Positions 16,035-24,136 of a DNA stretch of 58,805 bases are shown here, piece by piece. Positions within the stretch are counted from its first letter, which is position 1. Every line of letters begins with the position of its first letter. The notes beneath the pieces were generated by a model. It was not told the origin of the DNA. It saw only the letters and a list, made by a program, of their open reading frames with translations, and searched no databases. Source of the DNA: an uncultured Acetatifactor sp. (GTDB taxonomy: Bacteria > Bacillota > Clostridia > Lachnospirales > Lachnospiraceae). Both the position numbers and the translations under genes were made by a program. The stretch spans positions 1-58,805 of the forward strand of contig CAJUSI010000082.1 in the NCBI GenBank assembly GCA_910589035.1, read 5' to 3'.

Positions 16035-16562
16035 ATGAGCAGAGAAATATTTCGGAAACCGGAGGAGGGAGACATAGCTGAAATTAACGCCTTTAAGCAG
16101 GAATTCCGGGAAAATAACAGCGGGATGGACGGTACAGGTACCCTGGTGCGCTGTGACGCGGAGGAGTGGCTTTGCTATAACAGGAAAATGGAGAACCGGG
16201 AAGATCCGGACGGGCTTCACTGCCTGCAGTATGGATTGTTTCGGGAAGAAGACGGACGCCTCCTGGGGCTGATCCAGGTGCGGCTGGAGCTGATGGGGTA
16301 TCTGGTGCGGTTTGGAGGAAATATCGGTTACTGTGTCCGGCCTTCCGAGAGGCGCAGGGGATATGCGAAGAAAATGCTTGGATACGCGCTGGATATCTGC
16401 CGGGAAAAGGGTCTGGAGAAGGTCCTGGTCACATGCCTGGAGGATAACGAGGGAAGCACCAGGACGATTGAGGCCTGGGGCGGAATGCTGGAAGGGATTG
16501 TATATGATGATGTGAATTATATGGCGAATATGAAGCGGTATTGGATTGCGATTGGCGCATAG
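16035..16562 (+). CDS. GNAT-family N-acetyltransferase
   Basis: 175 residues. The acetyl-CoA site motif A is visible as NIGYCVRPSERRRGYAKKML (about 96-115), with the R-R-G-Y-A pyrophosphate loop. Motif B follows near VLVTCLEDNEGSTRTIEAWG. The profile resembles the RimJ/RimL-like and aminoglycoside-type acetyltransferases of Firmicutes; the substrate cannot be assigned. The start at ATG 16035 follows GGGAGGAAGC. It stands alone between the Bce-type module (opposite strand) and a gap with short repeats. Confidence 0.85.
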   Translation: MSREIFRKPEEGDIAEINAFKQEFRENNSGMDGTGTLVRCDAEEWLCYNRKMENREDPDGLHCLQYGLFREEDGRLLGLIQVRLELMGYLVRFGGNIGYCVRPSERRRGYAKKMLGYALDICREKGLEKVLVTCLEDNEGSTRTIEAWGGMLEGIVYDDVNYMANMKRYWIAIGA

Positions 16563-16669
16563 AACCACAGGCGGACGGCTGGCCGTACAGAGATATAGCG
16601 GAAGCAGCAGCTGAACCCCCGAAATAGAAGTGGCGTATTCCAGGGTGAAGGAGTAAATATAGAATATAA

Positions 16670-16724
16670 TTTTGATAATAGAATCCGGTTTTGGATTATA
16701 GTATGGATTTTTGATAATAGAATC
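16670..16724 (+). repeat. two more copies of the TTTTGATAATAGAATC motif
   Basis: TTTTGATAATAGAATC occurs at 16670-16685 and 16709-16724, 39 bp apart. The first is followed by a partial inverted arm (GGATTATA, 16693-16700), as in the related copy at 14936-14966. The stretch 16563-16784 otherwise holds no gene. Confidence 0.4.
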
Positions 16725-16784
16725 TAAGGCAGGGTACTATCACAGAAGCTTTCTTTTATAGAAACAGTGTTTGAGGAGAGTATA

Positions 16785-17258
16785 ATGTCAAAAGATTTTG
16801 AGGAGTATATTGCGGATAAAACCAGGCTGAATTTGGCTTCAAAGGAAGAGGTTTCTTTGATAAAAATCAAGCTTGGCAAAAGCCATAGGAAGGAATCCGA
16901 CTGGGAAGTAATAAAAGGAATTTTTCAAAAGAGAAATTTCATTACATTTATCCCTGCTAAAAACATGGAAGGGATTACATCCATTAGAAATATACCTTGT
17001 GTAAGGGGATATTTGATTGTTTTTTCAAACATAGACGATTGTACGCAGTATATTCGGGAGAGGCAGCGTAATGATAAAATTTCAGGACATGTTCCGATTA
17101 TTGCAGTTCCTTCCGGGGATGTATGGGAGACAGCGGATCAGTATGGCCGGGATATCCTCATTGATGTAAATGAGAGAAGTGAATCTAAGTGCTTTCTGTA
17201 TTCTCATAAGGAAAAACTGCTAAAGGCCGTCATTATGACGTCCGGCTCAGGAATGTAA
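16785..17258 (+). CDS. hypothetical protein, 157 residues (weakly SseB-like)
   Basis: I do not recognise this protein with confidence. It is a soluble, mixed alpha/beta protein: a charged N-terminal helix region, then FITFIPAKNMEGITSI, a strand pair YLIVFSNIDDCTQYI, and IIAVPSGDVWETADQYG followed by ILIDVNE. The alternation of strands with an FSNIDDC-type turn is reminiscent of SseB-like domains, but the similarity is impressionistic. Start ATG 16785 is set by GAGGAG; six further upstream codons in frame lack support. The gene precedes tag by 30 bp and could share its transcript. Confidence 0.65.
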   Translation: MSKDFEEYIADKTRLNLASKEEVSLIKIKLGKSHRKESDWEVIKGIFQKRNFITFIPAKNMEGITSIRNIPCVRGYLIVFSNIDDCTQYIRERQRNDKISGHVPIIAVPSGDVWETADQYGRDILIDVNERSESKCFLYSHKEKLLKAVIMTSGSGM

Positions 17259-17288
17259 GGTTGGGATCTGAAAAAAGGAACGAGGAGG

Positions 17289-17897
17289 ATGGCTATGGAG
17301 CGGTGCGGTTGGTGTCTGTGCAATGAGAAGATGATAAAGTATCATGACGAGGAGTGGGGCGTTCCGGTGCATGACGATCGGAAGCAGTTCGAGTACCTGA
17401 TGATGGAGGCCATGCAGTGCGGGCTGAACTGGAATATGATGATCCAGAAGAGGGAGATTTTCCGGGAATGCTTTGACGGGTTCGATTTCGAGAAAATTGC
17501 GGAGTACAGGGAGGAGGACATCCGGCGGATTCTGGAGACGGAGGGGATGATCCGGTCCAGGCGGAAAGTCGAGGCGGTGATTCACAACGCCCGGTGCTTT
17601 CTGAAGGTGCGGGAGGAATTTGGGACATTCAGCGAGTATCTCTGGGGATTCTCCAGGGGGAAGATGATTCTGTACATGGGGCATCAGAAGGGGCAGATTC
17701 CGGCGAAAAACGGGCTTTCGGACCGGGTGAGCGGGGATTTGCGGAAACGGGGATTCAAGTATCTGGGTTCGGTGACGGTGTATGCGCATCTGCAGGCCTG
17801 CGGGATGGTGAATGATCATCTGGAGGGGTGCTTTCGGTATCAAGAGGTTATGGAGGGCGCTGAGGCGGTGCGGAAGAGGAGGGAGAAGGAAGCTTAG
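17289..17897 (+). CDS. tag: DNA-3-methyladenine glycosylase I
   Basis: 202 residues; E. coli Tag has 187. The family signature is complete: RCGWC near the N-terminus (zinc-binding Cys), YHDEEWGVP, FEYLMMEAMQCGLNW with the catalytic-pocket Glu and Trp, and a C-terminal H-x-x-x-C region (HLQACGMVNDH) completing the zinc site. The enzyme flips out and excises 3-methyladenine from alkylated DNA, the first step of base excision repair. RBS GGAGGATGGCT overlaps the start. It is followed by an AAA ATPase gene 14 bp downstream, so the two are probably cotranscribed. Confidence 0.93.
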   Translation: MAMERCGWCLCNEKMIKYHDEEWGVPVHDDRKQFEYLMMEAMQCGLNWNMMIQKREIFRECFDGFDFEKIAEYREEDIRRILETEGMIRSRRKVEAVIHNARCFLKVREEFGTFSEYLWGFSRGKMILYMGHQKGQIPAKNGLSDRVSGDLRKRGFKYLGSVTVYAHLQACGMVNDHLEGCFRYQEVMEGAEAVRKRREKEA

Positions 17898-17911
17898 CGG
17901 AGGTGCGAACT

Positions 17912-18733
17912 GTGATTTATCTGAGCAGTTTTCTATTTTCGGAGGAGTCGGTGGATAATCCGAATATCTATCCCTACAATGTGTTTGCGGAGAAGACGGA
18001 GAGGCGGCTGTATTTCGGGCCCGTGACCATGCTTTACGGAAACAACGCTTCGGGAAAGTCCACGGTGCTGAACATTATTGCCAATAAGCTGCAGCTGCAG
18101 GGGCAGGAGTATGCCGCCTGCAATAAGTACGGCAGAGTGGCTTATTTTGCACGGTTTGTGGCGGAGTGCAGGTATACTCTGGGGGAACGGGAGGACGGCA
18201 GGCCTTTTCGGGAAATCCCCGGGGGCAGCAGGTATATCAAGAGTGAGGATATTCTGTATGAGATTAAAAAGATACAGCAGGAGCAGGTGCTGCAGGACGG
18301 GTATGTGTATGAGCATGTGAGGCGGGGGATGGATAAGGAGGCGGTGAGAGGGGCGCTGGATTCCTATGGGACGCGGCGGCAGTTGGAGAATCTGATGTTT
18401 GCCCAGGAGAAGTATTCCAATGGGGAGACGACTCTGCAGATGCTGGAGGATTTCATTGAGCCGGACGGGCTGTATCTGCTGGATGAGCCGGAGGTGTCGC
18501 TGTCGCCGGAGAATCAGGTTGCGCTGGCGGAGAAGCTGAACCGGATGGCCAGGTTCCTGGGGTGCCAGTTCATTGTCGCCACTCATTCGCCGTTTGTGCT
18601 GGGGACGCTGCAGGGGCGGATTTATGATCTGGATTCCGGGGAGTGGGAGGAGAAGGCGTGGACGGAGTTGGAGAATGTGAGGTATTTTTGGAGGTTTTTT
18701 GAGGGGAGGAGGGGGGAGTTTGCTTTGAAATAG
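17912..18733 (+). CDS. AAA-family ATPase (ABC-type, single domain)
   Basis: 273 residues. Motifs: Walker A GNNASGKST, an ABC-signature-like SNGETTLQML, Walker B LYLLDEPEVSLSP, and the switch His in VATHSPFVLG. It belongs to the SMC/OLD-like small ATPases, many of which act in defence or DNA metabolism with a partner protein; no partner is encoded next to it here. Two GTG starts compete. The one at 17912 is favoured because GGAGG (17899-17903) lies 8 nt before it; GTG 17903 overlaps that site. It is the last gene before the AT-rich island. Confidence 0.85.
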   Translation: MIYLSSFLFSEESVDNPNIYPYNVFAEKTERRLYFGPVTMLYGNNASGKSTVLNIIANKLQLQGQEYAACNKYGRVAYFARFVAECRYTLGEREDGRPFREIPGGSRYIKSEDILYEIKKIQQEQVLQDGYVYEHVRRGMDKEAVRGALDSYGTRRQLENLMFAQEKYSNGETTLQMLEDFIEPDGLYLLDEPEVSLSPENQVALAEKLNRMARFLGCQFIVATHSPFVLGTLQGRIYDLDSGEWEEKAWTELENVRYFWRFFEGRRGEFALK

Positions 18734-19036
18734 ACTATAGTAGTGTTAAGATTTCGAGGTGGAAGCTTTATTACAGAAGGCAGGCATTATGGGGGAATAT
18801 AAACCTTAGATTGATGATTTGAGGTATGAATGTTTTGTTGTTTTGGGGCAGGAAAGGCTGTTTTGATGGATTATAATACTAATGTTGGAAAGTGCTTGGA
18901 ATCTGGAGAGAAGGAACTGTTTCTATGACCTGTTAAATCATGTAAGATAAGGAAATAATGCTTGTTTCAAAATCTTGTATATTTCGAGTATTAGTAATAT
19001 AATAAGAAATAACCTACATCATGTGGAGGGAAAAGT
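18734..19036 (+). promoter_or_regulatory. left edge of the AT-rich island with a strong promoter
   Basis: No gene is seen in the first 240 bp; base composition turns AT-rich within it. TTGTAT (18975-18980), 17 bp and TATAAT (18998-19003) make a good sigma-A promoter, followed by a leader of about 30 nt and TGGAGGG before ATG 19037. It would drive the 16-kb operon that follows; no other convincing promoter was noticed inside the operon. Confidence 0.65.
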
Positions 19037-19201
19037 ATGGACTATTTGACTGTTAAGGAAGCTGGAGAAAAATGGGGCATTTCAAGTCGCATGGTAACAG
19101 TATATTGCAATGAGAATCGTATTCCGGGAGCAATTAAAAAAGGAAATCTGTGGCTAATACCGGATAATGCTGAAAAGCCAGAAGATCTGAGAAAAAAATG
19201 A
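19037..19201 (+). CDS. 54-residue helix-turn-helix protein (MerR/excisionase-like)
   Basis: MDYLTVKEAGEKWGISSRMV is the typical opening of the small winged HTH_17/AlpA/excisionase family: a Y-L-T-V-x-E-A-A-x-x-W-G-[IV]-S helix-turn-helix. It is followed by N-R-I-P-G-A-I-K-K-G-N-L-W-L-I-P, the wing. TGGAGGG provides the ribosome binding site. Its stop overlaps the ATG of the cytosine methyltransferase (ATGA), so translation is coupled. As the first gene of a restriction-type operon it is a plausible controller of the island, in the manner of C proteins, or a vestigial excisionase. Which promoter it binds cannot be read from the sequence. Confidence 0.8.
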   Translation: MDYLTVKEAGEKWGISSRMVTVYCNENRIPGAIKKGNLWLIPDNAEKPEDLRKK

Positions 19202-20523
19202 AAGGATTGAGTGAGATGTTTGTGGATGAATCTGATTCGGCAGTAAATTTCATAGATTTATTTGCAGGTGCTGGTGGTCTGTCGGAAGGGTTTATTCAGG
19301 CTGGGTTCAACCCAATAGCACATATAGAGATGAATGCCATGGCAGCCGCTACATTGGAGACAAGAGCTGCATATCATTATATGAAAAAGTTTGATCCGAC
19401 TCTTCATTTGTATTACGAATATGAGCGTGGTAATATAACCAGAGAAGAATTTTTCAGGCATGTTCCCAAAGAAGTTATAAAGACAGTAATCAATGTAGAA
19501 ATGTCGCCGGAAAATATAATGGGCATTTTCAGGCAGATCGATGAGATTTTGCAGGAAGATGGCGTAAAGAAAGTGAATGTAATTGTCGGTGGCCCACCCT
19601 GTCAGGCTTATTCTCTTGTAGGACGTGCACAAAGCAGCCATATGCTGGTTCCTATGAGTGAGGACCCCCGCAATGAACTGTACAAGATGTATACTCGTTT
19701 TCTTAAAAAATATCAGCCGGATATGTTTGTTTTTGAGAATGTGGCAGGCTTGAAGTCAGCCAGAAATGGTGCTTCTTTTAAGAATTTACAGGCACAGTTG
19801 CGCCGTGTTGGCTATGTGATTGAATGTCGTGAGCAGAATGCGATGGATTTTGGGGTTTTACAAAACCGTAAACGGTTAATTATAATAGGGTGGAGAAAGG
19901 GAACAAACTATCATTATCCTGTTTTTGAAAAGATGCAGAGTGAAACATTGGTAAACGACTTGCTTTCAGATTTGCCTGTACTGGAACGTGGCGGACAGGA
20001 ATTTACATATCGAGTTCCTTTTGCACAGGCAAGCGAATATGTCAGGGAGAATCAAATTCGTACATATGGTGATGTTCTTACACATCATGTAGTAAGAAAT
20101 AATATCCCAAGGGATGTGGAAATATATCACAGGGCAATAGAAGCATGGAACAATGGACATCAGCGGCTGAAATATGCAGACTTGCCGGAGAATTTGAAAA
20201 CTCATAAAAATCAGACTTCGTTTGCAGACCGTTTTAAAGTTGTTGAGGGTGACTGTACAAGCTGCCATACCGTTTTGGCGCACCTTTCAAAAGATGGGCA
20301 TTATTTTATCCATCCAGACATAAATCAGTGCCGTTCTATTTCTGTAAGAGAAGCTGCCAGATTGCAGACATTTCCGGATAGTTATTATTTTGAAGGAAAT
20401 CGTACTTCGCAGTATGTGCAGATTGGCAATGCTGTTCCGCCAATAATGGCGCGAAAAATTGCAGAGGCAATTAGAGAGATGATAGAAAACCGGGGAGAAA
20501 AGTGTTGTGAAGAAAGCAAGTAA
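19198..20523 (+). CDS. DNA (cytosine-5) methyltransferase (DrmMII-type candidate)
   Basis: 441 residues with the C5-methyltransferase motifs in order: I FAGAGGLSEGF (22-32), IV GGPPCQAYS with the catalytic Cys135, VI FENVAGL (about 179-185), VIII QNRKRLIIIG, IX/X SVREAARLQTFPDSY and QIGNAVPP. The target recognition region lies between VIII and IX (about 230-385) and is unlike anything I can name, so the recognition site is unknown. In class 2 DISARM a C5-methyltransferase (DrmMII) protects host DNA. Here it coexists with an adenine methyltransferase further down, and with a Vsr endonuclease that normally accompanies 5mC methylation. It overlaps the HTH gene by 4 nt and the next gene by 17 nt. 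Confidence 0.92.
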   Translation: MKGLSEMFVDESDSAVNFIDLFAGAGGLSEGFIQAGFNPIAHIEMNAMAAATLETRAAYHYMKKFDPTLHLYYEYERGNITREEFFRHVPKEVIKTVINVEMSPENIMGIFRQIDEILQEDGVKKVNVIVGGPPCQAYSLVGRAQSSHMLVPMSEDPRNELYKMYTRFLKKYQPDMFVFENVAGLKSARNGASFKNLQAQLRRVGYVIECREQNAMDFGVLQNRKRLIIIGWRKGTNYHYPVFEKMQSETLVNDLLSDLPVLERGGQEFTYRVPFAQASEYVRENQIRTYGDVLTHHVVRNNIPRDVEIYHRAIEAWNNGHQRLKYADLPENLKTHKNQTSFADRFKVVEGDCTSCHTVLAHLSKDGHYFIHPDINQCRSISVREAARLQTFPDSYYFEGNRTSQYVQIGNAVPPIMARKIAEAIREMIENRGEKCCEESK

Positions 20524-21496
20524 AAAGCAGCAATTCAGAATAACAACAGGCACGAAAAGGATAATTTTGATAATCTTTATTTTGGTTGTTGCGCCTCTGT
20601 TTATTAATGGAGGATTGATGGTTACGGATATTATTTATGATAAGCTGGGTGCTGCATTAACTGCTGAAGGGTTGAGCAACGAAAATTGGCTGGAATTTTG
20701 GGAATATTATTTGTCAACTACAATTGCATTTCTGGGAATCTATCTGGTTTGGGATACATCTAATAAAGATAGAAAACGACAAGTCAATAAAGATAGTTCG
20801 GATCAGTATCTGAACCGTGTCAGCATGGAAGAAAATACTCTGGTCGAGGTGGCACAATGCTTTAATACCGGGATACTGTATAAGGCACTAAATCAATTAG
20901 GTGAGACTTCAATACAGGAGAGTAAAGCTGTACTGTTGAGTGCCAGGGACAAAATGGATGAGGCACATGTAAAATTTGAACTGTTAACAGATATTGTGGA
21001 TGATTTTGGAAGATGCAGCGATTGTGAACATAACCCGTGTTATGACAAGGACATTAAGGGAGAGATAAGCCATACATTTTATGATATGGAAAAGCATTAT
21101 GTTAATTTGTTGAATTTGGGAGACGATTACCTGAATAAAAGAACCATGGAAAAATGTAATGCTGAAAGGGCAGCAATCTTAAGCCGAGAGATGGAGATTA
21201 TAAAAAATCAAATTTCCTGTGTGCAAAAGCAGGAATGCCCTTATGAAGAACTTATGCAAAAAATGCAAGAATTATCAAATATGGGAAACCAGATTAATGA
21301 ACTAAATAAGACGAAAATAAGTCAGGAAGACCTGGACAAGATGGTTCAGACAGCAGATAAAGAGATTAAGTATTTGTCAGAGAAACGTGCAAAACTAATT
21401 GGGTACTGTAAAAGTTACATAAATTTGCAAAAGGGACATGCAAGGGAAATCAGTGATAATGGTATTATAAAGTATATGAAGATAAAAGAAAAATAA
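20507..21496 (+). CDS. two-TM coiled-coil protein of unknown function
   Basis: 329 residues, family not recognised. Two hydrophobic helices stand near the N-terminus (about 19-42, IILIIFILVVAPLFINGGL, and about 66-84, YYLSTTIAFLGIYLVW). A cytoplasmic body follows with a Cys-rich patch CSDCEHNPCYD (about 167-177), and a long predicted coiled coil at about 220-310. The layout resembles membrane-tethered components seen in some defence systems, but no such part belongs to the DISARM core as I know it. GTG 20507 is chosen for GGGGAG at 20492; it overlaps the methyltransferase gene by 17 nt. Its place inside an unbroken operon argues for a role in the same system. Confidence 0.7.
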   Translation: MKKASKKQQFRITTGTKRIILIIFILVVAPLFINGGLMVTDIIYDKLGAALTAEGLSNENWLEFWEYYLSTTIAFLGIYLVWDTSNKDRKRQVNKDSSDQYLNRVSMEENTLVEVAQCFNTGILYKALNQLGETSIQESKAVLLSARDKMDEAHVKFELLTDIVDDFGRCSDCEHNPCYDKDIKGEISHTFYDMEKHYVNLLNLGDDYLNKRTMEKCNAERAAILSREMEIIKNQISCVQKQECPYEELMQKMQELSNMGNQINELNKTKISQEDLDKMVQTADKEIKYLSEKRAKLIGYCKSYINLQKGHAREISDNGIIKYMKIKEK

Positions 21497-21535
21497 CATT
21501 TTACAGATATGATAAAAAATCGGGGAGGCATCTGT

Positions 21536-24124
21536 GTGGAGAGACATACGCTTTTGAATGAATACGCAATTATCAAAAGACAACAATTGGAATCCAGCCC
21601 ATACAGTTGCCTTGACAATGATAAAATAGATTTGAATCCACATCAGATTGAAGCTCTTATGTTTGCGGTGGAAGCGGTAAAGCTGGGCGGAGCAATTCTG
21701 GCAGACGAAGTCGGCCTAGGAAAGACTATAGAAGCCGGTCTGGTCATGCGTTTTCTACATAAAAGTGGTTACAGGAAAATGTTATTGATTATACCCTCCA
21801 GTCTTTGCAGACAGTGGCAGATAGAACTGTACGAAAAATTTGGCATAGAAGCGGCAATTGTGGACAGGCAGAATCTTGAAAACTATTACACTGAGATTTC
21901 AAGGGAATTTGGCGTTGTGATTGTGTCATATAACTTTGCTGCCGGAAATGCTACGTTGCTCAGTAATGTAAAGTGGGATTTGGTGATATTTGACGAGGCA
22001 CATAAGCTACGCAATGTTCATAAAACAGGAAGTAAACGGGCGGAACGGATATTGCAGCTCACCGAAGGAATCCCAAAGTTGATGCTTACAGCTACCCCTA
22101 TCCAAAACTCTTTATGGGATTTGTATGGGCTGATAAAGTTTATTGATTCGGAAATATTTCTGGACAAGCGTGTGTTCAGCAGCCGGTATATTCGTGATAA
22201 ACAATATGATGCATTGAAATTCCAGTTAAGACCGATTGTACAGCGCACACTTCGCAGTGAAGTGGCTGATTATCTACCATTCAGCAGCCGCATTGGAATT
22301 ACGGTAGACTTCCAGCTTTCACCACAGGAGGCTGCTTTGTATGTGGCAGTAAACAATTATCTGAAGAAAGAAATATTATATGCAGTTCCGGCTTCAAACA
22401 GAACACTGGTAACAATTGCAATTCGTAAGCTTCTTGCGTCTTCCAGTCAGGCGGTGGCAGATACTTTTAAAGTATTGCGGAACAGGCTGATTGTTTTGCA
22501 GGAGACACAGCGGGTGGAAAGCGTGGACGAAAGCCTGGATGCTTTCTTCGACATGTTTGATGATGACTATGAGGAAGAGGAGGAAGCTTTACAGGAAGAG
22601 CTATTTGACAGAGAAAAAGTCAATAAATTTATTCAAAATGAAATAGACGAAGTTGACGGAATTATTTCTCTGGCTGAAAATATTCCACAGAATGCCAAAC
22701 TGGATGCATTGAAAAAAGCCCTTGTCATTTCTTTTGAAGAGCAGTCGGAACAGGGCATAAATAAGAAAGCTGTTGTTTTTACCGAATCTCTGCGGACACA
22801 GGCATATCTTTTTGATGAACTGTCGAACTGCGGATATAAGGGGGAGATACTTCTGTTTAACGGCAGCATGAATGACCAGACAACAAAAGAAATATATCGG
22901 GCATGGAGGTCACGCCATTATAATCTTCCAGTTGCAGGCAGAGGTATTGAGATTAAGAATGCCATCGTTGAGGCGTTTCGAGATGAATATCAGATATTGT
23001 TGGTTACGGATTCCGGTTCGGAAGGATTGAATCTGCAATTTTGTAACACAGTCATCAATTATGATTTACCATGGAATCCGCAGAGAATTGAACAACGGAT
23101 TGGCAGATGCCATAGATATGGCCAGAAACAGGATGTGATGGTCATAAATCTTTTGAATACGGAAAATATTGCGGACAGGCGTGTATACGAGATACTTGCT
23201 CAAAAATTTGAACTGTTCGAAGGTGTATTTGGAGCATCCGATAAGGCCATTGGTCTGTTGGAAAGTGGGGAGAACTTTGAAAAACGTATTCTTCAGATTT
23301 ATCAATGCTGTTCCAATAAAAAGGAATTCAACCGTGAATTTACCGGGTTGGAAAAAGAGCTGGACAGGAATAGAAAGAATAGAACATTACAGCTTCGCTC
23401 CATGTTGTCAAAAACAAATGAAGAAGAACATCGAAACGCTTTCAGACAGCGGGAGGCAGAGGTTCAGGAGTATTTTGAAGATAGAGAATATTGGAACGGT
23501 GTGATTGGCAATACTGCCAGAAATTATCCAGTGTTTTATGATTTGGTGAAGAAACCGTCTGAATTGCAGGGACACGGGTATCTTCTGATTGGGGGATTTT
23601 ACGACAGGGGTAATCTGTTAGAACCTGTTCTGTATGTGTTGGACAGACAGTTTAGGGTTCGCAAGAACAGAGAGGGCATGTTGATACAACTATTGAAAAG
23701 GATATGCGAAAGTAATCTGGTATCTGGTTCTTTTGTAAAAGAAGCAGAGATTTGTGTGGACGTGTTGGAGAAATACCTGTTGAATAAAAGACAGGATGAT
23801 ATGAAAGAACTTTTGTTATGGGAGGATTATAAAGTAGATAACTGGCGTAAGTTGCGCCTTGATGATTTTTCAGTACAGATTCAGGAAATAGAGGATAAAA
23901 TTGCAGAAGTGCGAGAAGAGTATGATAAAGAAAAAAATTTCAGGGCGAAAATATTCTTGAAAAAAGATATGGAAAACCTGGAGCATAACCAAACGGAATT
24001 ATTGCAACGGTTTCATGAATTTACTGGCACAGTAGACAAAGAAGCGGCACAACTTCGGACGGAACTAAAGAAAAATATACTTGGTGTTCCGGTGCTGATG
24101 GCTAAGGTTGTGGTGAGATTTTAG
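21536..24124 (+). CDS. drmD: SNF2-family helicase, DrmD-like
   Basis: About 862 residues. SNF2/SF2 motifs: Walker A DEVGLGKTIEAG (about 53-64), DEAH box FDEAHKLRN (about 151), motif III LTATPIQNS, motif V SEGLNLQ, and motif VI with RIEQRIGRCHRYGQ. The arrangement is that of the RapA/HepA-like helicases, to which DISARM DrmD belongs. The C-terminal ~250 residues include a coiled coil. GTG 21536 is preferred to ATG 21509 because GGGGAGG lies at 21522-21528, inside the longer version. In class 1 DISARM this helicase stands next to an adenine methyltransferase, as it does here. Confidence 0.85.
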   Translation: MERHTLLNEYAIIKRQQLESSPYSCLDNDKIDLNPHQIEALMFAVEAVKLGGAILADEVGLGKTIEAGLVMRFLHKSGYRKMLLIIPSSLCRQWQIELYEKFGIEAAIVDRQNLENYYTEISREFGVVIVSYNFAAGNATLLSNVKWDLVIFDEAHKLRNVHKTGSKRAERILQLTEGIPKLMLTATPIQNSLWDLYGLIKFIDSEIFLDKRVFSSRYIRDKQYDALKFQLRPIVQRTLRSEVADYLPFSSRIGITVDFQLSPQEAALYVAVNNYLKKEILYAVPASNRTLVTIAIRKLLASSSQAVADTFKVLRNRLIVLQETQRVESVDESLDAFFDMFDDDYEEEEEALQEELFDREKVNKFIQNEIDEVDGIISLAENIPQNAKLDALKKALVISFEEQSEQGINKKAVVFTESLRTQAYLFDELSNCGYKGEILLFNGSMNDQTTKEIYRAWRSRHYNLPVAGRGIEIKNAIVEAFRDEYQILLVTDSGSEGLNLQFCNTVINYDLPWNPQRIEQRIGRCHRYGQKQDVMVINLLNTENIADRRVYEILAQKFELFEGVFGASDKAIGLLESGENFEKRILQIYQCCSNKKEFNREFTGLEKELDRNRKNRTLQLRSMLSKTNEEEHRNAFRQREAEVQEYFEDREYWNGVIGNTARNYPVFYDLVKKPSELQGHGYLLIGGFYDRGNLLEPVLYVLDRQFRVRKNREGMLIQLLKRICESNLVSGSFVKEAEICVDVLEKYLLNKRQDDMKELLLWEDYKVDNWRKLRLDDFSVQIQEIEDKIAEVREEYDKEKNFRAKIFLKKDMENLEHNQTELLQRFHEFTGTVDKEAAQLRTELKKNILGVPVLMAKVVVRF

Positions 24125-24136
24125 GGAGGGATAAAG

